Counted from the first letter of the stretch, positions 33,866-43,423 are shown. The stretch is 60,422 nucleotides of DNA from UBA970 sp049419605 (GCA_049419605.1 JBMSKF010000006.1:1-60422), one strand, 5' to 3'. Program-made: numbers and translations. The notes: generated from the sequence alone by a model not told the origin.

Positions 33866-35797
33866 ATGGCAATTTCAAAATTAAAATTAATTACGATAAC
33901 TGCAAATGCTTCATCTTTACAAGATGTTATTTTTGAATTTGTTCAACTAAAAAATTTTCACCCTATCAATGCTTCCACCTTTATCAATGCTGTTCATGGT
34001 CTAAAATCTTTACAAAGTGAAAATTCTAATAATTGGTTGTTACAATTATTGAAAGAAATTGAAAAAGATTTGGCGATGGAAATTCCAGTTGTTAAATTTA
34101 AAGATAAAGGCATTCAATTAAACTTATTAGAAGAAACAACAAAAGCGATTCGGCAACAATTAAGTAATTTTGAAGATAATTTGAAATCTCTTGTAACTAA
34201 AAAGCAAACCCTCACAGAAATTTTAAATCAAGTTAAACACATTGAAAAACTTGAGGTTTCTCTAGATGATTTATTTACGTGTAAATTTGTACATGCACGC
34301 ATCGGAAGAATTCCAACCGATAATCTTGAAAAGTTAAAGTACTATCAAAGTCGACCATTTGTTATTAAAACTTTTGAAACTGACGAACATTTTAGTTGGT
34401 GTATATATTTGACTACCTCTGAATATGAAAGAGAAGTGGATAATCTTTTTTCTTCCTTATTCTTTTCTCGAATCCATATACCAGACTATGTTCATGGTAC
34501 ACCAAGTATTGCGATCAAACAGCTTGCAAAAGAAATCTCTGATAATGAAAATTCGATCAATGACATAAAAGAAGCTAAAATTAAATTCATTCAAAAAAAC
34601 TTGAAACAATTATCTGAAATTAAGGGACAATTATTGTTCAATCAAAGGATGGTTGCTGCAAAACAATATGTAGTTGGCATTGGCGATAGAATCACAATTA
34701 ATGGATTTACTGAAGATTTCTCCGTTGATGAAGTTGTGAAGGCCTATCGCGGTTATGATGGGGTTAAAGTTGAAATTAAGGATGCTGAAGCAGACCGTCG
34801 TATTTTACCTCCAACAAAACTTAAAAATAACCTAATATTTAAGCCTTTTGAAATGTTTGTTGAAATGTATGGTTTGCCTAGCTACCATTCAATTGACCCA
34901 ACCCCATTTCTTGCGATTGCTTATACCTTACTTTTTGGAATGATGTTTGGAGATCTTGGCCAAGGATTATTGTTATCTTTAATGGCATGGGTCATGTCTA
35001 AGTTTAATAAGAAAAATCGTTTATATCGTGTGGGTATACGCTTGGGTTTTTCATCTGCCTTCTTTGGTTTGCTATATGGGTCTGTGTTTGGGAATGAAAC
35101 TTGGTTAAATCCCTTCTATGAAAACATTTTAGGTCTACCTAACAAACCAATCGAAGTTCTATCTCCTGAGTTTACCCTTACGTTACTTGGTGCTGCAATA
35201 GGTGTTGGTGTATTGTTACTTTTGACTTCAATCATTTTAAACATTTATGTTAAGTTTAAAAATCGTAATTTTATTGAGGGTTTATTGTCACATAATGGAT
35301 TTGCAGGGATTTTTCTCTATGGTTTCTTAGTCATGGGTTTTGGCTTAAATTTAATGGGTGCACCATCTATTTTTAACACTTTAACCATTTCCGCATTTGT
35401 ATTTTTCCCCCTTATTTTAATTTTTTTGAAAGAACCCATCCATCGTTTGATGCATGGAGAAAAAGCATTTCCACAAGGTTTTGGATCGTATTTTACAGAA
35501 GGTTTTTTTGAACTTTTTGAAGTTTTATTGTCTTATATCACAAACACAATGTCATATTTAAGGGTTGGCGGTTTCATTCTATCTCACGCAGGCATGATGT
35601 TAGTCGTTGCCACCTTAATGAACATGGTTGGAAATGCTTCCTTACTCGTGTTTATTTTGGGAAATTTATTTGTAATGGCCTTAGAAGGCTTAATTGTAGG
35701 TATTCAAGTTTTGCGCCTACAATTTTATGAAATGTTCTCTCGCTATTACGAAGGAAATGGAACCGCCTTTTCGTCATTATTGACGGAAGAAGCATAA
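33866..35797 (+). CDS. V/A-type ATPase subunit I (stator, a homologue)
   Basis: A 643-residue subunit I: a cytoplasmic half with coiled coil (to about residue 325) and a membrane half beginning FEMFVEMYGLPSYHSIDPTP, then ALLFGMMFGDLGQGL-like YTLLFGMMFGDLGQG, repeated helices, and NTMSYLRVGGFILSHAGM with the essential channel arginine (Arg566). Its ATG begins 2 bases after the subunit C stop. Confidence 0.95.
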   Translation: MAISKLKLITITANASSLQDVIFEFVQLKNFHPINASTFINAVHGLKSLQSENSNNWLLQLLKEIEKDLAMEIPVVKFKDKGIQLNLLEETTKAIRQQLSNFEDNLKSLVTKKQTLTEILNQVKHIEKLEVSLDDLFTCKFVHARIGRIPTDNLEKLKYYQSRPFVIKTFETDEHFSWCIYLTTSEYEREVDNLFSSLFFSRIHIPDYVHGTPSIAIKQLAKEISDNENSINDIKEAKIKFIQKNLKQLSEIKGQLLFNQRMVAAKQYVVGIGDRITINGFTEDFSVDEVVKAYRGYDGVKVEIKDAEADRRILPPTKLKNNLIFKPFEMFVEMYGLPSYHSIDPTPFLAIAYTLLFGMMFGDLGQGLLLSLMAWVMSKFNKKNRLYRVGIRLGFSSAFFGLLYGSVFGNETWLNPFYENILGLPNKPIEVLSPEFTLTLLGAAIGVGVLLLLTSIILNIYVKFKNRNFIEGLLSHNGFAGIFLYGFLVMGFGLNLMGAPSIFNTLTISAFVFFPLILIFLKEPIHRLMHGEKAFPQGFGSYFTEGFFELFEVLLSYITNTMSYLRVGGFILSHAGMMLVVATLMNMVGNASLLVFILGNLFVMALEGLIVGIQVLRLQFYEMFSRYYEGNGTAFSSLLTEEA

Positions 35798-35811
35798 AAG
35801 GAGGAATATTT

Positions 35812-36261
35812 ATGTTTTTAGATGTGGTGTTCTTAGTATTGCCGATCGTCGCAATTACGTTGATTACGTTACCTTTGTTGCCTGTATTTAAAGGTAAATT
35901 GAAAGGAACGCCAGCAAAACAAAGACTTTTCATTCATATTGGCAGCTTCTTTGGTGTAGTCTTTCTATCCTTTTTAGTACCTGCCATCGTTTCTCAAAAT
36001 GTTTATGCTGTGGATGGTGAAGTTGTAGATTTATTAACAGGGACTATTGCTCAGGGGTTAGGATTTGTTTCTGCGGCATTAGCCACTGGACTTTCATCTT
36101 TAGGGGCTGGTATTGCGGTTGCAGCAGCAGCACCAGCAGCAATTGGCGCCTTTTCAGAAAATGAAAAGAATTTCGGTAAGGCATTAATCTTTGTGGCATT
36201 AGGTGAAGGGGTTGCAATTTACGGATTGCTGATTTCGATTTTAATAATCAATCAACTCTAA
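35812..36261 (+). CDS. V/A-type ATPase subunit K (c-ring proteolipid) with N-terminal extension
   Basis: The C-terminal 80 residues form a standard c-subunit hairpin: glycine/alanine-rich helix (LGAGIAVAAAAPAAIGAF), polar loop SENEKNFGK, and a second helix with the ion-binding carboxylate Glu132 in ALGEGVAIYGL. The first 65 residues add two hydrophobic segments and end in a signal-peptidase-like NVYA-VDG site. So each subunit has one carboxylate, with an N-terminal hairpin that lacks proteolipid features and may be removed. It is preceded by AGGAGG. Na+ versus H+ use cannot be settled. Confidence 0.92.
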   Translation: MFLDVVFLVLPIVAITLITLPLLPVFKGKLKGTPAKQRLFIHIGSFFGVVFLSFLVPAIVSQNVYAVDGEVVDLLTGTIAQGLGFVSAALATGLSSLGAGIAVAAAAPAAIGAFSENEKNFGKALIFVALGEGVAIYGLLISILIINQL

Positions 36262-36267
36262 AAAAAC

Positions 36268-36576
36268 ATGAAATTCTTTCTCCTCAGTGACAATACTGAT
36301 ACCCAAATGGGATTAAGACTCGTTGGAATCGAGGGTCTCGTGGTCCATGAACGAGCTGCTTTTCTCAATGCTCTTGAGACTGTCATTGAAAAGGAAGATA
36401 TTGGCATTATTCTTATTACGACTAAACTTGTTAACCTTGCTCCTGACATTATTTCTGAGCTCAAATTAAAAAATCATCATCAAATTATCATTGAAATTCC
36501 AGATCGAAAAGGTAATTCAAATATTGGTGCTTCAATTGATAAGTATGTTTCGGAAGCGATTGGAGTGAAATTGTAA
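36268..36576 (+). CDS. V/A-type ATPase subunit F (NtpG)
   Basis: A 102-residue Rossmann-like central-stalk protein: MKFFLLSDNTDTQMGLRLVG, GIILITTKLVNLAPDII and IIIEIPDRKGN are typical of subunit F. It starts 6 bases after subunit K; no clear binding site is seen other than an A-rich stretch. Confidence 0.9.
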   Translation: MKFFLLSDNTDTQMGLRLVGIEGLVVHERAAFLNALETVIEKEDIGIILITTKLVNLAPDIISELKLKNHHQIIIEIPDRKGNSNIGASIDKYVSEAIGVKL

Positions 36577-37173
36577 ATGGAAAATCATTTAAATGAAGAT
36601 GCAATTTTAAAATATTTTGAAAAACAAATTGCAGGAGAATCGAATCAAAAAATAGAGGAAATGCAAAAAGATTTTTCAGCAATTGAAAACAGTTTGATTC
36701 AAAAAATGGATGAGGAATTACAAGCCAAATATGCTTTAAAATTAGAACTTTCAGCAAATGAATTAAAGTCTAGTTATGAATTGAAATCAAGAGAAATCGA
36801 ATCCAAGTATCGGCAAAATATATCAAAGAAACGTCAATCTATTATTGAAAAAATCTTTTCAGGTTTAGATGTATTAATTCACCAATATGCTGAATCGAAT
36901 GACTATCTTCAATATCTAAATTTGAAATTTCAAGATTTTAAACTTCCCGATAACCAAACAATCATCATTACATATAATCCGAAAAACGCGCTTTTGAGGA
37001 AGTTTTTATCCTCGAAATTTCAACATGCGACGCTTCACCAGGATCTTTCTATTCGTTATGGTGGATTTTATCTACAAATCAATAGTCAGTCTTTCAGGCA
37101 CGATTTCACACTTGATTCCAAAGTAAAGCAAGTGCAATCTGAATTTTATGAAAGTGGTTTGTTCCATGGCTAA
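36577..37173 (+). CDS. V/A-type ATPase subunit E (peripheral stalk)
   Basis: A 198-residue protein with a long charged N-terminal helix (to about residue 90) and a small C-terminal domain with a typical DLSIRYGGFYLQ strand. It directly abuts subunit F (no gap) and overlaps subunit A by 8 bases. It pairs with the G/H coiled coil. Confidence 0.9.
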   Translation: MENHLNEDAILKYFEKQIAGESNQKIEEMQKDFSAIENSLIQKMDEELQAKYALKLELSANELKSSYELKSREIESKYRQNISKKRQSIIEKIFSGLDVLIHQYAESNDYLQYLNLKFQDFKLPDNQTIIITYNPKNALLRKFLSSKFQHATLHQDLSIRYGGFYLQINSQSFRHDFTLDSKVKQVQSEFYESGLFHG

Positions 37174-38926
37174 AAATTCAATCATTTATGCAATTAATGG
37201 ACCTGTGATTACGGTCAAAAATACCGATCAATTTTTTGTTCTTGAGATGGTCTATGTTGGAAATCTCAAGTTACTTGGTGAAGTCATTTCCATTAACCAA
37301 AATTTTACGATCATTCAAGTTTATGAATCTACAACCGGTTTGGGTGTAGGTGAACCCGTTTTGGGAACTGGGCAATTATTAAGTATCCCATTAGGTCCAG
37401 GTTTAATCACCAATATATATGATGGTATTGGTCGTCCTTTAAAAGATTTATCCAAAATCAATAACAGTCCTTATTTAAAAACTGGTAGTCAAGCATTCAC
37501 GTTAAATCAAGAAAAACTTTGGCCGATTAAATTCTTTGTATCTATTCAAGATTCAGTTGTACCCGGACAAGTTATTGCGGAAATTCAAGAAACCAAATCT
37601 ATCAAACATCGATTAATGGTGCCACCGAATGTTGAAGGAAAAATCATTTTTAAAACTGAAAACAAAGAAATTAAAATTTCCGACACCATTATTAAGATAA
37701 ACACCAATCAAGGAGAAGAAATTAGCATTTTTGGTTTTCAAACATGGGCAATAAAAAAAGCTAGACCCGTTTATCGTCGATTACCGCTTTCAATTCCTTT
37801 AATCACAGGTCAACGGATTATTGATAGTTTATTTCCTATTGCTAAGGGCGGCGCTGCTGCCATGCCAGGTGGTTTTGGCACTGGTAAAACGATGATGCAA
37901 CACCAATTAGCGAAATGGTCCGATGCTGATTTAATTGTGTATATAGGTTGTGGAGAACGCGGAAATGAGATGACCCAAGCCCTTGAAGAATTTTCGCAAA
38001 TTAAAGACCCTAGGACAGGACAATCACTCTTAGATAGAACTGTGCTAATTGCAAACACCTCTAATATGCCTGTAGCTGCCCGTGAAGCAAGTATTTACAC
38101 TGGTGTAACGATCGCAGAATATTATCGTGATATGGGTTATCATGTTGCAATTATGGCTGATTCGACATCTCGATGGGCGGAAGCATTGAGAGAAATTTCG
38201 GGTCGTTTAGAAGAAATGCCAGCTGAAGAAGGTTTTCCAGCTTATTTATCGAGTCGAATTTCACAATTTTATGAAAGAGCGGCATTCGTTGAAACGTTAA
38301 ATCATGACCATGGTTCTGTGACCATCATCGGTGCAGTTTCGCCTCAAGGTGCTGATTTTTCTGAGCCTGTGACACAAAATACAAAACGCTTTGTTAGAGC
38401 GTTTTGGGCACTCGATAAAAATCTGGCATATGCTCGCCATTATCCATCTGTTAATTGGACTTTATCCTATTCTGATTATAATCATAGTTTATTAAGTTGG
38501 TATAACCAAAACGTGGATGTAGAATTTATCCCCACACAAAAGAAGATTGCATCTTTATTATCAGAAGAAGGTAAACTTTTAGAAATTGTAAAATTGATTG
38601 GTCAAGATGTTTTACCAGATGATCAAAAATTAATTATTGAAATCGGAAAAATCATTCGCGAATCTTTCCTTCAACAAAATGCTTATCACAAAGAAGATAG
38701 CTATGTGCCTTTGAATAAACAACTCAAAATGATGCAAGTGATACTATATTTATATGAGACTTTAAAACAATTGATTCAAAACAATCAACCATTAGCCACA
38801 GTAATGCATGATTCAGTTTTTGAAAAAATTAATAAAATGAAGTATGACATTTCAAATCAAGATTTAACACCTTTTGACGATCTCTTGACTTCAATTGATC
38901 AATTGGCATCGAGGAATAAAGTATGA
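37166..38926 (+). CDS. V/A-type ATPase catalytic subunit A
   Basis: Catalytic nucleotide-binding subunit. The P-loop is PGGFGTGKTMMQHQLAKW (about residue 234), followed by YIGCGERGNEMTQ with the catalytic Glu, and IMADSTSRWAEALREISGR; the non-homologous insert typical of A subunits precedes the P-loop. Length 586. I start at ATG 37166 (MAKNSIIYAINGPVITV) rather than ATG 37148, since it aligns with the normal A-subunit N-terminus; it overlaps subunit E by 8 bases. The P-loop has GGFG where GPFG is common. Confidence 0.97.
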   Translation: MAKNSIIYAINGPVITVKNTDQFFVLEMVYVGNLKLLGEVISINQNFTIIQVYESTTGLGVGEPVLGTGQLLSIPLGPGLITNIYDGIGRPLKDLSKINNSPYLKTGSQAFTLNQEKLWPIKFFVSIQDSVVPGQVIAEIQETKSIKHRLMVPPNVEGKIIFKTENKEIKISDTIIKINTNQGEEISIFGFQTWAIKKARPVYRRLPLSIPLITGQRIIDSLFPIAKGGAAAMPGGFGTGKTMMQHQLAKWSDADLIVYIGCGERGNEMTQALEEFSQIKDPRTGQSLLDRTVLIANTSNMPVAAREASIYTGVTIAEYYRDMGYHVAIMADSTSRWAEALREISGRLEEMPAEEGFPAYLSSRISQFYERAAFVETLNHDHGSVTIIGAVSPQGADFSEPVTQNTKRFVRAFWALDKNLAYARHYPSVNWTLSYSDYNHSLLSWYNQNVDVEFIPTQKKIASLLSEEGKLLEIVKLIGQDVLPDDQKLIIEIGKIIRESFLQQNAYHKEDSYVPLNKQLKMMQVILYLYETLKQLIQNNQPLATVMHDSVFEKINKMKYDISNQDLTPFDDLLTSIDQLASRNKV

Positions 38927-40380
38927 GCAATACGATACAAATCGAGTATTTAGGAATTCAAGAAGTTAAAGGGCCACTTATTTTTATTGATGGCGTCAAG
39001 GATGTTAAAAACGAGGATGTCGTTGAAATCACAATGGATGGAAAAGTTGTAAGGCATGGCCGTATTGTCCAAATGATAGGGGATCGCGTTGCTATTCAAG
39101 TTTTTGAGGGTACTGATGGCATATCACTTACCAATACAAAAACTAAATTTTTAGGTCACCCAGTTGAACTCAAACTATCCCAAGATATGCTAGGTAGAAT
39201 TTTTAATGGTGCTGGGGAACCAATTGATGGCTTTGGACCGATTTTTTCTGATACTAAAAGAGACATTAATGGCCAACCATTAAATCCAGTTACCCGAGAA
39301 TATCCTAGAAATTATATTAATACTGGTATTAGTACAATTGATGGTTTGATTACTTTAATTCGAGGTCAAAAATTACCGATTTTTTCTGGTGCTGGATTGC
39401 CGCACAATGAACTTGCCGCACAAATTGTAAAATATGCTAATATCTCGGATAATAAAAATCCTAACTTTTGTGTTGTTTTCGCTGCGATGGGTGTAAAAAA
39501 TGATGTTGCAGAATTTTTTAAACGTACATTTTATGAAGCAAATGTTATGGATCGTGTTGTCATGTTTACTAACTTAGCTAATGACCCAATTATTGAAAGG
39601 CTATTAACGCCAAGATCAGCTTTAACGGCTGCAGAATATTTGGCGTTTGAAAAACATATGCATGTATTAGTGATTCTCACGGATATGACTGCATATGCTG
39701 AAGCCTTGAGAGAATTTTCATCCAGTAAAGAAGAAATACCTGGAAGGAAAGGTTTTCCAGGTTATTTATATTCTGATTTGGCTTCTATCTATGAACGTGC
39801 TGGCATTGTAAAGGGAATTGAAGGTTCTTTAACGCAAATTCCAGTTTTGACTATGCCTAATGATGATATTACGCATCCAATTCCTGATCTTACAGGTTAT
39901 ATAACGGAAGGACAAATTGTTTTGGACCGAGAATTACATCAACGTAACATTTTTCCACCCGTCGGTATATTACCTTCATTATCTCGATTGATGAAAGATG
40001 GAATTGGAGAAGGTTTTACTAGAGCCGATCATGCCTCTTTAGCTAATCAGTTATTCGCATGTTACGCAAAGGTAATTGATATACGGTCGCTTGCATCAGT
40101 CATTGGAGAAGAAGAATTATCCACATTAGATAAATATTACCTAATTTTTGGTTTACATTTTGAGAATTCATTTATTTCCCAAAGTACTAATTCAAATCGG
40201 AGTATTTTAGAAACCCTACAACTAGGTTGGGATTTGCTTTCAATTTTACCTAAGTCAGAATTAAAGAGGATTCAAGATTCATATATCCAATTGTATTACA
40301 ATCACGATAAAGCCATGACTCGCTTTGCCTTAAAAGAATTTACGAATACGAATCTCGTCACAAAAATGAAAACGAAATAA
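38923..40380 (+). CDS. V/A-type ATPase regulatory subunit B
   Basis: Non-catalytic nucleotide-site subunit, 485 residues: VQVFEGT-like IQVFEGTDGI, IFSGAGLPHNELAAQIV in place of a true P-loop, LTDMTAYAEALREFSSS and RKGFPGYLYSDLASIYERAG. It overlaps subunit A by four bases (ATGA). Confidence 0.97.
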   Translation: MSNTIQIEYLGIQEVKGPLIFIDGVKDVKNEDVVEITMDGKVVRHGRIVQMIGDRVAIQVFEGTDGISLTNTKTKFLGHPVELKLSQDMLGRIFNGAGEPIDGFGPIFSDTKRDINGQPLNPVTREYPRNYINTGISTIDGLITLIRGQKLPIFSGAGLPHNELAAQIVKYANISDNKNPNFCVVFAAMGVKNDVAEFFKRTFYEANVMDRVVMFTNLANDPIIERLLTPRSALTAAEYLAFEKHMHVLVILTDMTAYAEALREFSSSKEEIPGRKGFPGYLYSDLASIYERAGIVKGIEGSLTQIPVLTMPNDDITHPIPDLTGYITEGQIVLDRELHQRNIFPPVGILPSLSRLMKDGIGEGFTRADHASLANQLFACYAKVIDIRSLASVIGEEELSTLDKYYLIFGLHFENSFISQSTNSNRSILETLQLGWDLLSILPKSELKRIQDSYIQLYYNHDKAMTRFALKEFTNTNLVTKMKTK

Positions 40381-41000
40381 TGAGAAATTGGATTCCCACA
40401 AAAGGTAATTTGCTTCAATTAAAAAAACAAATTTCGCTTGCAAAAATGGGTTACGAACTGATGGAGCGTAAACGTGTCGTTTTAGTCAAAGAAATGACAT
40501 CCTTATTACAAGAGGTTAGAAAAATTAGAAATGAATTTGAAAAAATATATTCCAAAGCCTATTTAGCCCTTCAAGAAGCGAATATTACCCTTGGGGTCAT
40601 CACAGAAATAACGAAATCTATTCCTATTGATAATGGTATTTTGCTAAAACATCGAAGTGTGATGGGAGTAGATATTCCCAAAATTGACTATCAAAAAAAA
40701 GAGGTTTCCCTCGCTTATGGTATCGGTTCTACGAATACAAAGTTTGATTTTGCCTATCATGCGTTTTTAAAGGTAAAGGAATTCACCTTGTTCTTAGCGG
40801 AAATTGATTCGAGTTGTTATCGGCTGGCAAATGAAATTATTAAATCTCAAAAAAGAGCTAACGCCCTTAAAAACATCGTGATTCCAGAATACGAAAAAGC
40901 TTTTTCGTATATTGAGAATGTTTTGGAAGAAAAAGATCGAGAAGAATTTGTAAGGAGCAAGGTAATTAAGAAAAGACAATCAAAAACATCAATCTTGTAA
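40380..41000 (+). CDS. V/A-type ATPase subunit D (central shaft)
   Basis: A 206-residue shaft protein with the expected two long helices: TKGNLLQLKKQISLAKMGYE at the N-terminus and RRANALKNIVIPEY-like RANALKNIVIPEYEKAFSYI near the C-terminus. It starts on the last base of the subunit B stop (TAATG). It is the last gene of the operon; two tRNA genes and a terminator follow. Confidence 0.95.
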   Translation: MRNWIPTKGNLLQLKKQISLAKMGYELMERKRVVLVKEMTSLLQEVRKIRNEFEKIYSKAYLALQEANITLGVITEITKSIPIDNGILLKHRSVMGVDIPKIDYQKKEVSLAYGIGSTNTKFDFAYHAFLKVKEFTLFLAEIDSSCYRLANEIIKSQKRANALKNIVIPEYEKAFSYIENVLEEKDREEFVRSKVIKKRQSKTSIL

Positions 41001-41024
41001 AGATTTTTAAAATTAGATATGATT
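40996..41024 (+). promoter_or_regulatory. Probable tRNA-Thr/tRNA-Val promoter
   Basis: TTGTAA (40996-41001), 17-base spacer, TATGAT (41019-41024), start near 41031, 19 bases before tRNA-Thr. It overlaps the end of the ATPase operon, which has no terminator of its own here. Confidence 0.55.
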
Positions 41025-41049
41025 AATCTTGCTGATTCAAGGAATTGAT

Positions 41050-41125
41050 GCCGACGTAGCTCAATTGGCAGAGCAACTGAATCGTAATCAGTAGGTTGTA
41101 GGTTCGATTCCTATCGTCGGCACCA
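41050..41125 (+). tRNA. tRNA-Thr (anticodon CGT)
   Basis: Acceptor GCCGACG/CGTCGGC, D-arm GCTCAATTGGCAGAGC, anticodon stem ACTGA/TCAGT with loop ATCGTAA, T-loop TTCGATT, encoded CCA. Confidence 0.96.
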
Positions 41126-41133
41126 GCAAATTT

Positions 41134-41209
41134 GGATGTTTAGCTCAGCTGGGAGAGCATCTGTTTGACGTACAGAAGGTCGGGGGTTCGATCCCCTCAG
41201 CATCCACCA
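41134..41209 (+). tRNA. tRNA-Val (anticodon GAC)
   Basis: Acceptor GGATGTT/AGCATCC, D-arm GCTCAGCTGGGAGAGC, anticodon stem TCTGT/ACAGA with loop TTGACGT, T-loop TTCGATC, encoded CCA, 8 bases after tRNA-Thr. Confidence 0.96.
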
Positions 41210-41220
41210 GAAATTAAAAT

Positions 41221-41243
41221 AACTGCGAAATCGCAGTTTTTTT
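41221..41243 (+). terminator. Terminator after tRNA-Thr/tRNA-Val
   Basis: AACTGCG (41221-41227), loop AAAT, CGCAGTT (41232-41238) and a T run. It probably ends both the tRNA transcript and read-through from the ATPase operon. Confidence 0.88.
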
Positions 41244-41287
41244 ATTCAAATCGAAAAATATTTGTTAAAATTAAAAAGGTGAATCTT

Positions 41288-42070
41288 ATGAACGTATCAT
41301 ATTTATTCTTTACAACCAACAATTGGATTGATTTATCCATTGGCGGAATCTTATTAATGGCATTAAGTATTTATATTTTTACATTTGTAAGAAGAAAAGC
41401 TTATGGAATTTTATTTATTGCTTTGTCGCTATCGATTTCGCTGAGCTATTTTTTACAAAGCTTTTCATTTTTAACAGTGACTTTAATTGCTATTTATATT
41501 ATCTTAATTAATGTTTTTGTTGCCCTCAACACAACAGAATTAAAAGCCCGTATTGATCAAATGTTTCGTTTCGGAAAAAACCAAAATGTTTCGAATTCAA
41601 TTAATTATGATAAAGAAATGATTTATGAACTTATCTATGATGCAGTTTCATTTATGTCGAAAAATAAAATTGGTGCCCTAATTACAATTGAAAGAACTAC
41701 AAAACTTGATAATTACACAAAAAACGGTGTTTTACTAAATGCACCATTAACTTCAGAAATGCTGACGACTATTTTTTATCCAGGAACAAGATTACATGAT
41801 GGCGCAGTGATTATTCGTGGAAGTTTTATCCTTGCAGCCAATGTCTATTATCAACCGACAACAAAACCAGTTTTAGGTAAATTAGGATCGCGTCATCGGG
41901 CGGCGATTGGTATTTCTGAAGCAACAGATGCAGTGACGATTGTCGTATCAGAGGAGTCAGGAAGGTTGTCGTTGACATATGGGGGTCAACTTGAACCTGT
42001 TTATTTGGACACGTTTAAACAAACGTTAGCCAACTATATCGAGAATAGGCCTCATTTTGAAAATAATTAA
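41288..42070 (+). CDS. cdaA: Diadenylate cyclase CdaA
   Basis: Makes cyclic di-AMP, controlling potassium and osmolyte homeostasis and wall integrity. After N-terminal membrane helices (to about residue 80) comes the DAC domain with TRLHDGAVIIRG (DGA motif) and LGSRHRAAIGISE (RHR motif). I start at ATG 41288 (260 residues) after AAAAAGGTG; the frame is open further upstream through the tRNA-Val gene, which is not coding. It overlaps glmM by one base (TAATG). The regulator cdaR, normally between cdaA and glmM, is absent. Confidence 0.95.
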   Translation: MNVSYLFFTTNNWIDLSIGGILLMALSIYIFTFVRRKAYGILFIALSLSISLSYFLQSFSFLTVTLIAIYIILINVFVALNTTELKARIDQMFRFGKNQNVSNSINYDKEMIYELIYDAVSFMSKNKIGALITIERTTKLDNYTKNGVLLNAPLTSEMLTTIFYPGTRLHDGAVIIRGSFILAANVYYQPTTKPVLGKLGSRHRAAIGISEATDAVTIVVSEESGRLSLTYGGQLEPVYLDTFKQTLANYIENRPHFENN

Positions 42071-43410
42071 TGGGGAAATATTTTGGAACTGATGGTTTTC
42101 GGGGTTTGTATGGTGAACAACTGCAAACCCATCACGCTTATCGAATTGGTCGCTTTTTAGGTTCAATTTTAAAACCTAACGAATCTATTTTTATAGGTCA
42201 AGATACTCGCATTTCTTCGCCAATACTTGCAAATGCTTTTATCGACGGTGCACTCAAATCTGGTGCACGTGTGGTTGATTTAAGTGTTGTGACTACACCA
42301 TCGATTTCCTTTTTTTTACAACAAACAAAAAAAGGTTTTGGCGTGATGATTTCTGCTAGTCACAATCCTTATCAAGATAATGGCATTAAAGTGTTTAACC
42401 ATGAGGGTGAAAAACTTTCTGCTGACATCGAAAATGCAATTGAACAATATCTGGATGCACCTGTGGATAATCTTCCCATTAAGACTGGAAAAGACATGGG
42501 TACTATAGATCCAAATTCAAAATTATACCTTTCTCAATACATTGATTTTTTAGTCAAACGACATCAACCTAAACTTCGTCGCAATCTAAAAATCTTGGTG
42601 GATACTGCAAACGGTGCCGCATCCAATATCGCAAAAGTTTTATTTGATCACTTAGGTGTTCAAGCCACATTTATCAATGCCTTACCTAATGGTAAAAATA
42701 TTAATGAGCAATGTGGTGCAACCTATCTCCAAACCTTAAAAACCAACATTTTAAAAGGCACATTTGATTTAGGAATCGCCTTTGATGGTGATGCAGATCG
42801 AATGTTGGCGATGACATCGGATGGCCAAGAGGTCAATGGTGATGCTCTGATTTATTTAAATAGTTTGGATTTATTTACAAAGCGACCTGATTTAGAAAGA
42901 AAAGTTGTGATTACTCAAATGAGTAATTTTGGGTTAAAGAAGGCTTTAAAGGAACAAAAAATCAGTTATCTAGAAACCCAAGTTGGTGATAAGTATGTAC
43001 AAGCCGCGCTCAAAAAAGAACAATTAATTTTAGGTGGAGAGCAATCAGGCCATGTTATTTTTTTAGATGAACTGAATACTGGAGATGGATTATTGTCTGC
43101 AATTAAGTTATTGAATATCCTTCAATCCACGACAAAGTCTTTATCAGAACTTGTGGTATCATTAAAACAATATCCTCAAGTGTTAAAAAACATTAAGGTT
43201 AAGAATAAAGATGAAGTAATGTCACATCCTTCACTCTTGGATTTAATTAAGGATATTGAAAAACGACTTGGACAAGAAGGACGAATTTTAGTTCGACCCT
43301 CAGGGACAGAATCTTTAATTCGAATCATGGTTGAAGCACTGCAACCCCAGCACTGTAAAGACTATGTTCAAGAAGTAGTTCAATTCATCGAAAACACGTT
43401 TATACATTAA
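42070..43410 (+). CDS. glmM: Phosphoglucosamine mutase
   Basis: Interconverts glucosamine-6-P and glucosamine-1-P for UDP-GlcNAc and peptidoglycan. Motifs: KYFGTDGFRGLYGEQL, catalytic phosphoserine Ser97 in MISASHNPYQDNGIK, metal loop AFDGDADRM, sugar loop GGEQSGHVIF and phosphate loop RPSGTESLIRI. Length 446. In B. subtilis GlmM interacts with and inhibits CdaA, and the overlap here fits that partnership. Confidence 0.97.
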   Translation: MGKYFGTDGFRGLYGEQLQTHHAYRIGRFLGSILKPNESIFIGQDTRISSPILANAFIDGALKSGARVVDLSVVTTPSISFFLQQTKKGFGVMISASHNPYQDNGIKVFNHEGEKLSADIENAIEQYLDAPVDNLPIKTGKDMGTIDPNSKLYLSQYIDFLVKRHQPKLRRNLKILVDTANGAASNIAKVLFDHLGVQATFINALPNGKNINEQCGATYLQTLKTNILKGTFDLGIAFDGDADRMLAMTSDGQEVNGDALIYLNSLDLFTKRPDLERKVVITQMSNFGLKKALKEQKISYLETQVGDKYVQAALKKEQLILGGEQSGHVIFLDELNTGDGLLSAIKLLNILQSTTKSLSELVVSLKQYPQVLKNIKVKNKDEVMSHPSLLDLIKDIEKRLGQEGRILVRPSGTESLIRIMVEALQPQHCKDYVQEVVQFIENTFIH

Positions 43411-43423
43411 GGGGGCTTAAAAA

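Noticed and set aside
22413..41209. tRNA genes as attachment sites of a current mobile element
   Set aside because: I found no integrase next to them and no direct repeat of a tRNA 3' end; the ATPase cluster is at most an old acquisition.
41165..41287. N-terminal extension of cdaA through tRNA-Val
   Set aside because: The extension would translate the tRNA and a terminator; ATG 41288 has a binding site and matches CdaA starts.
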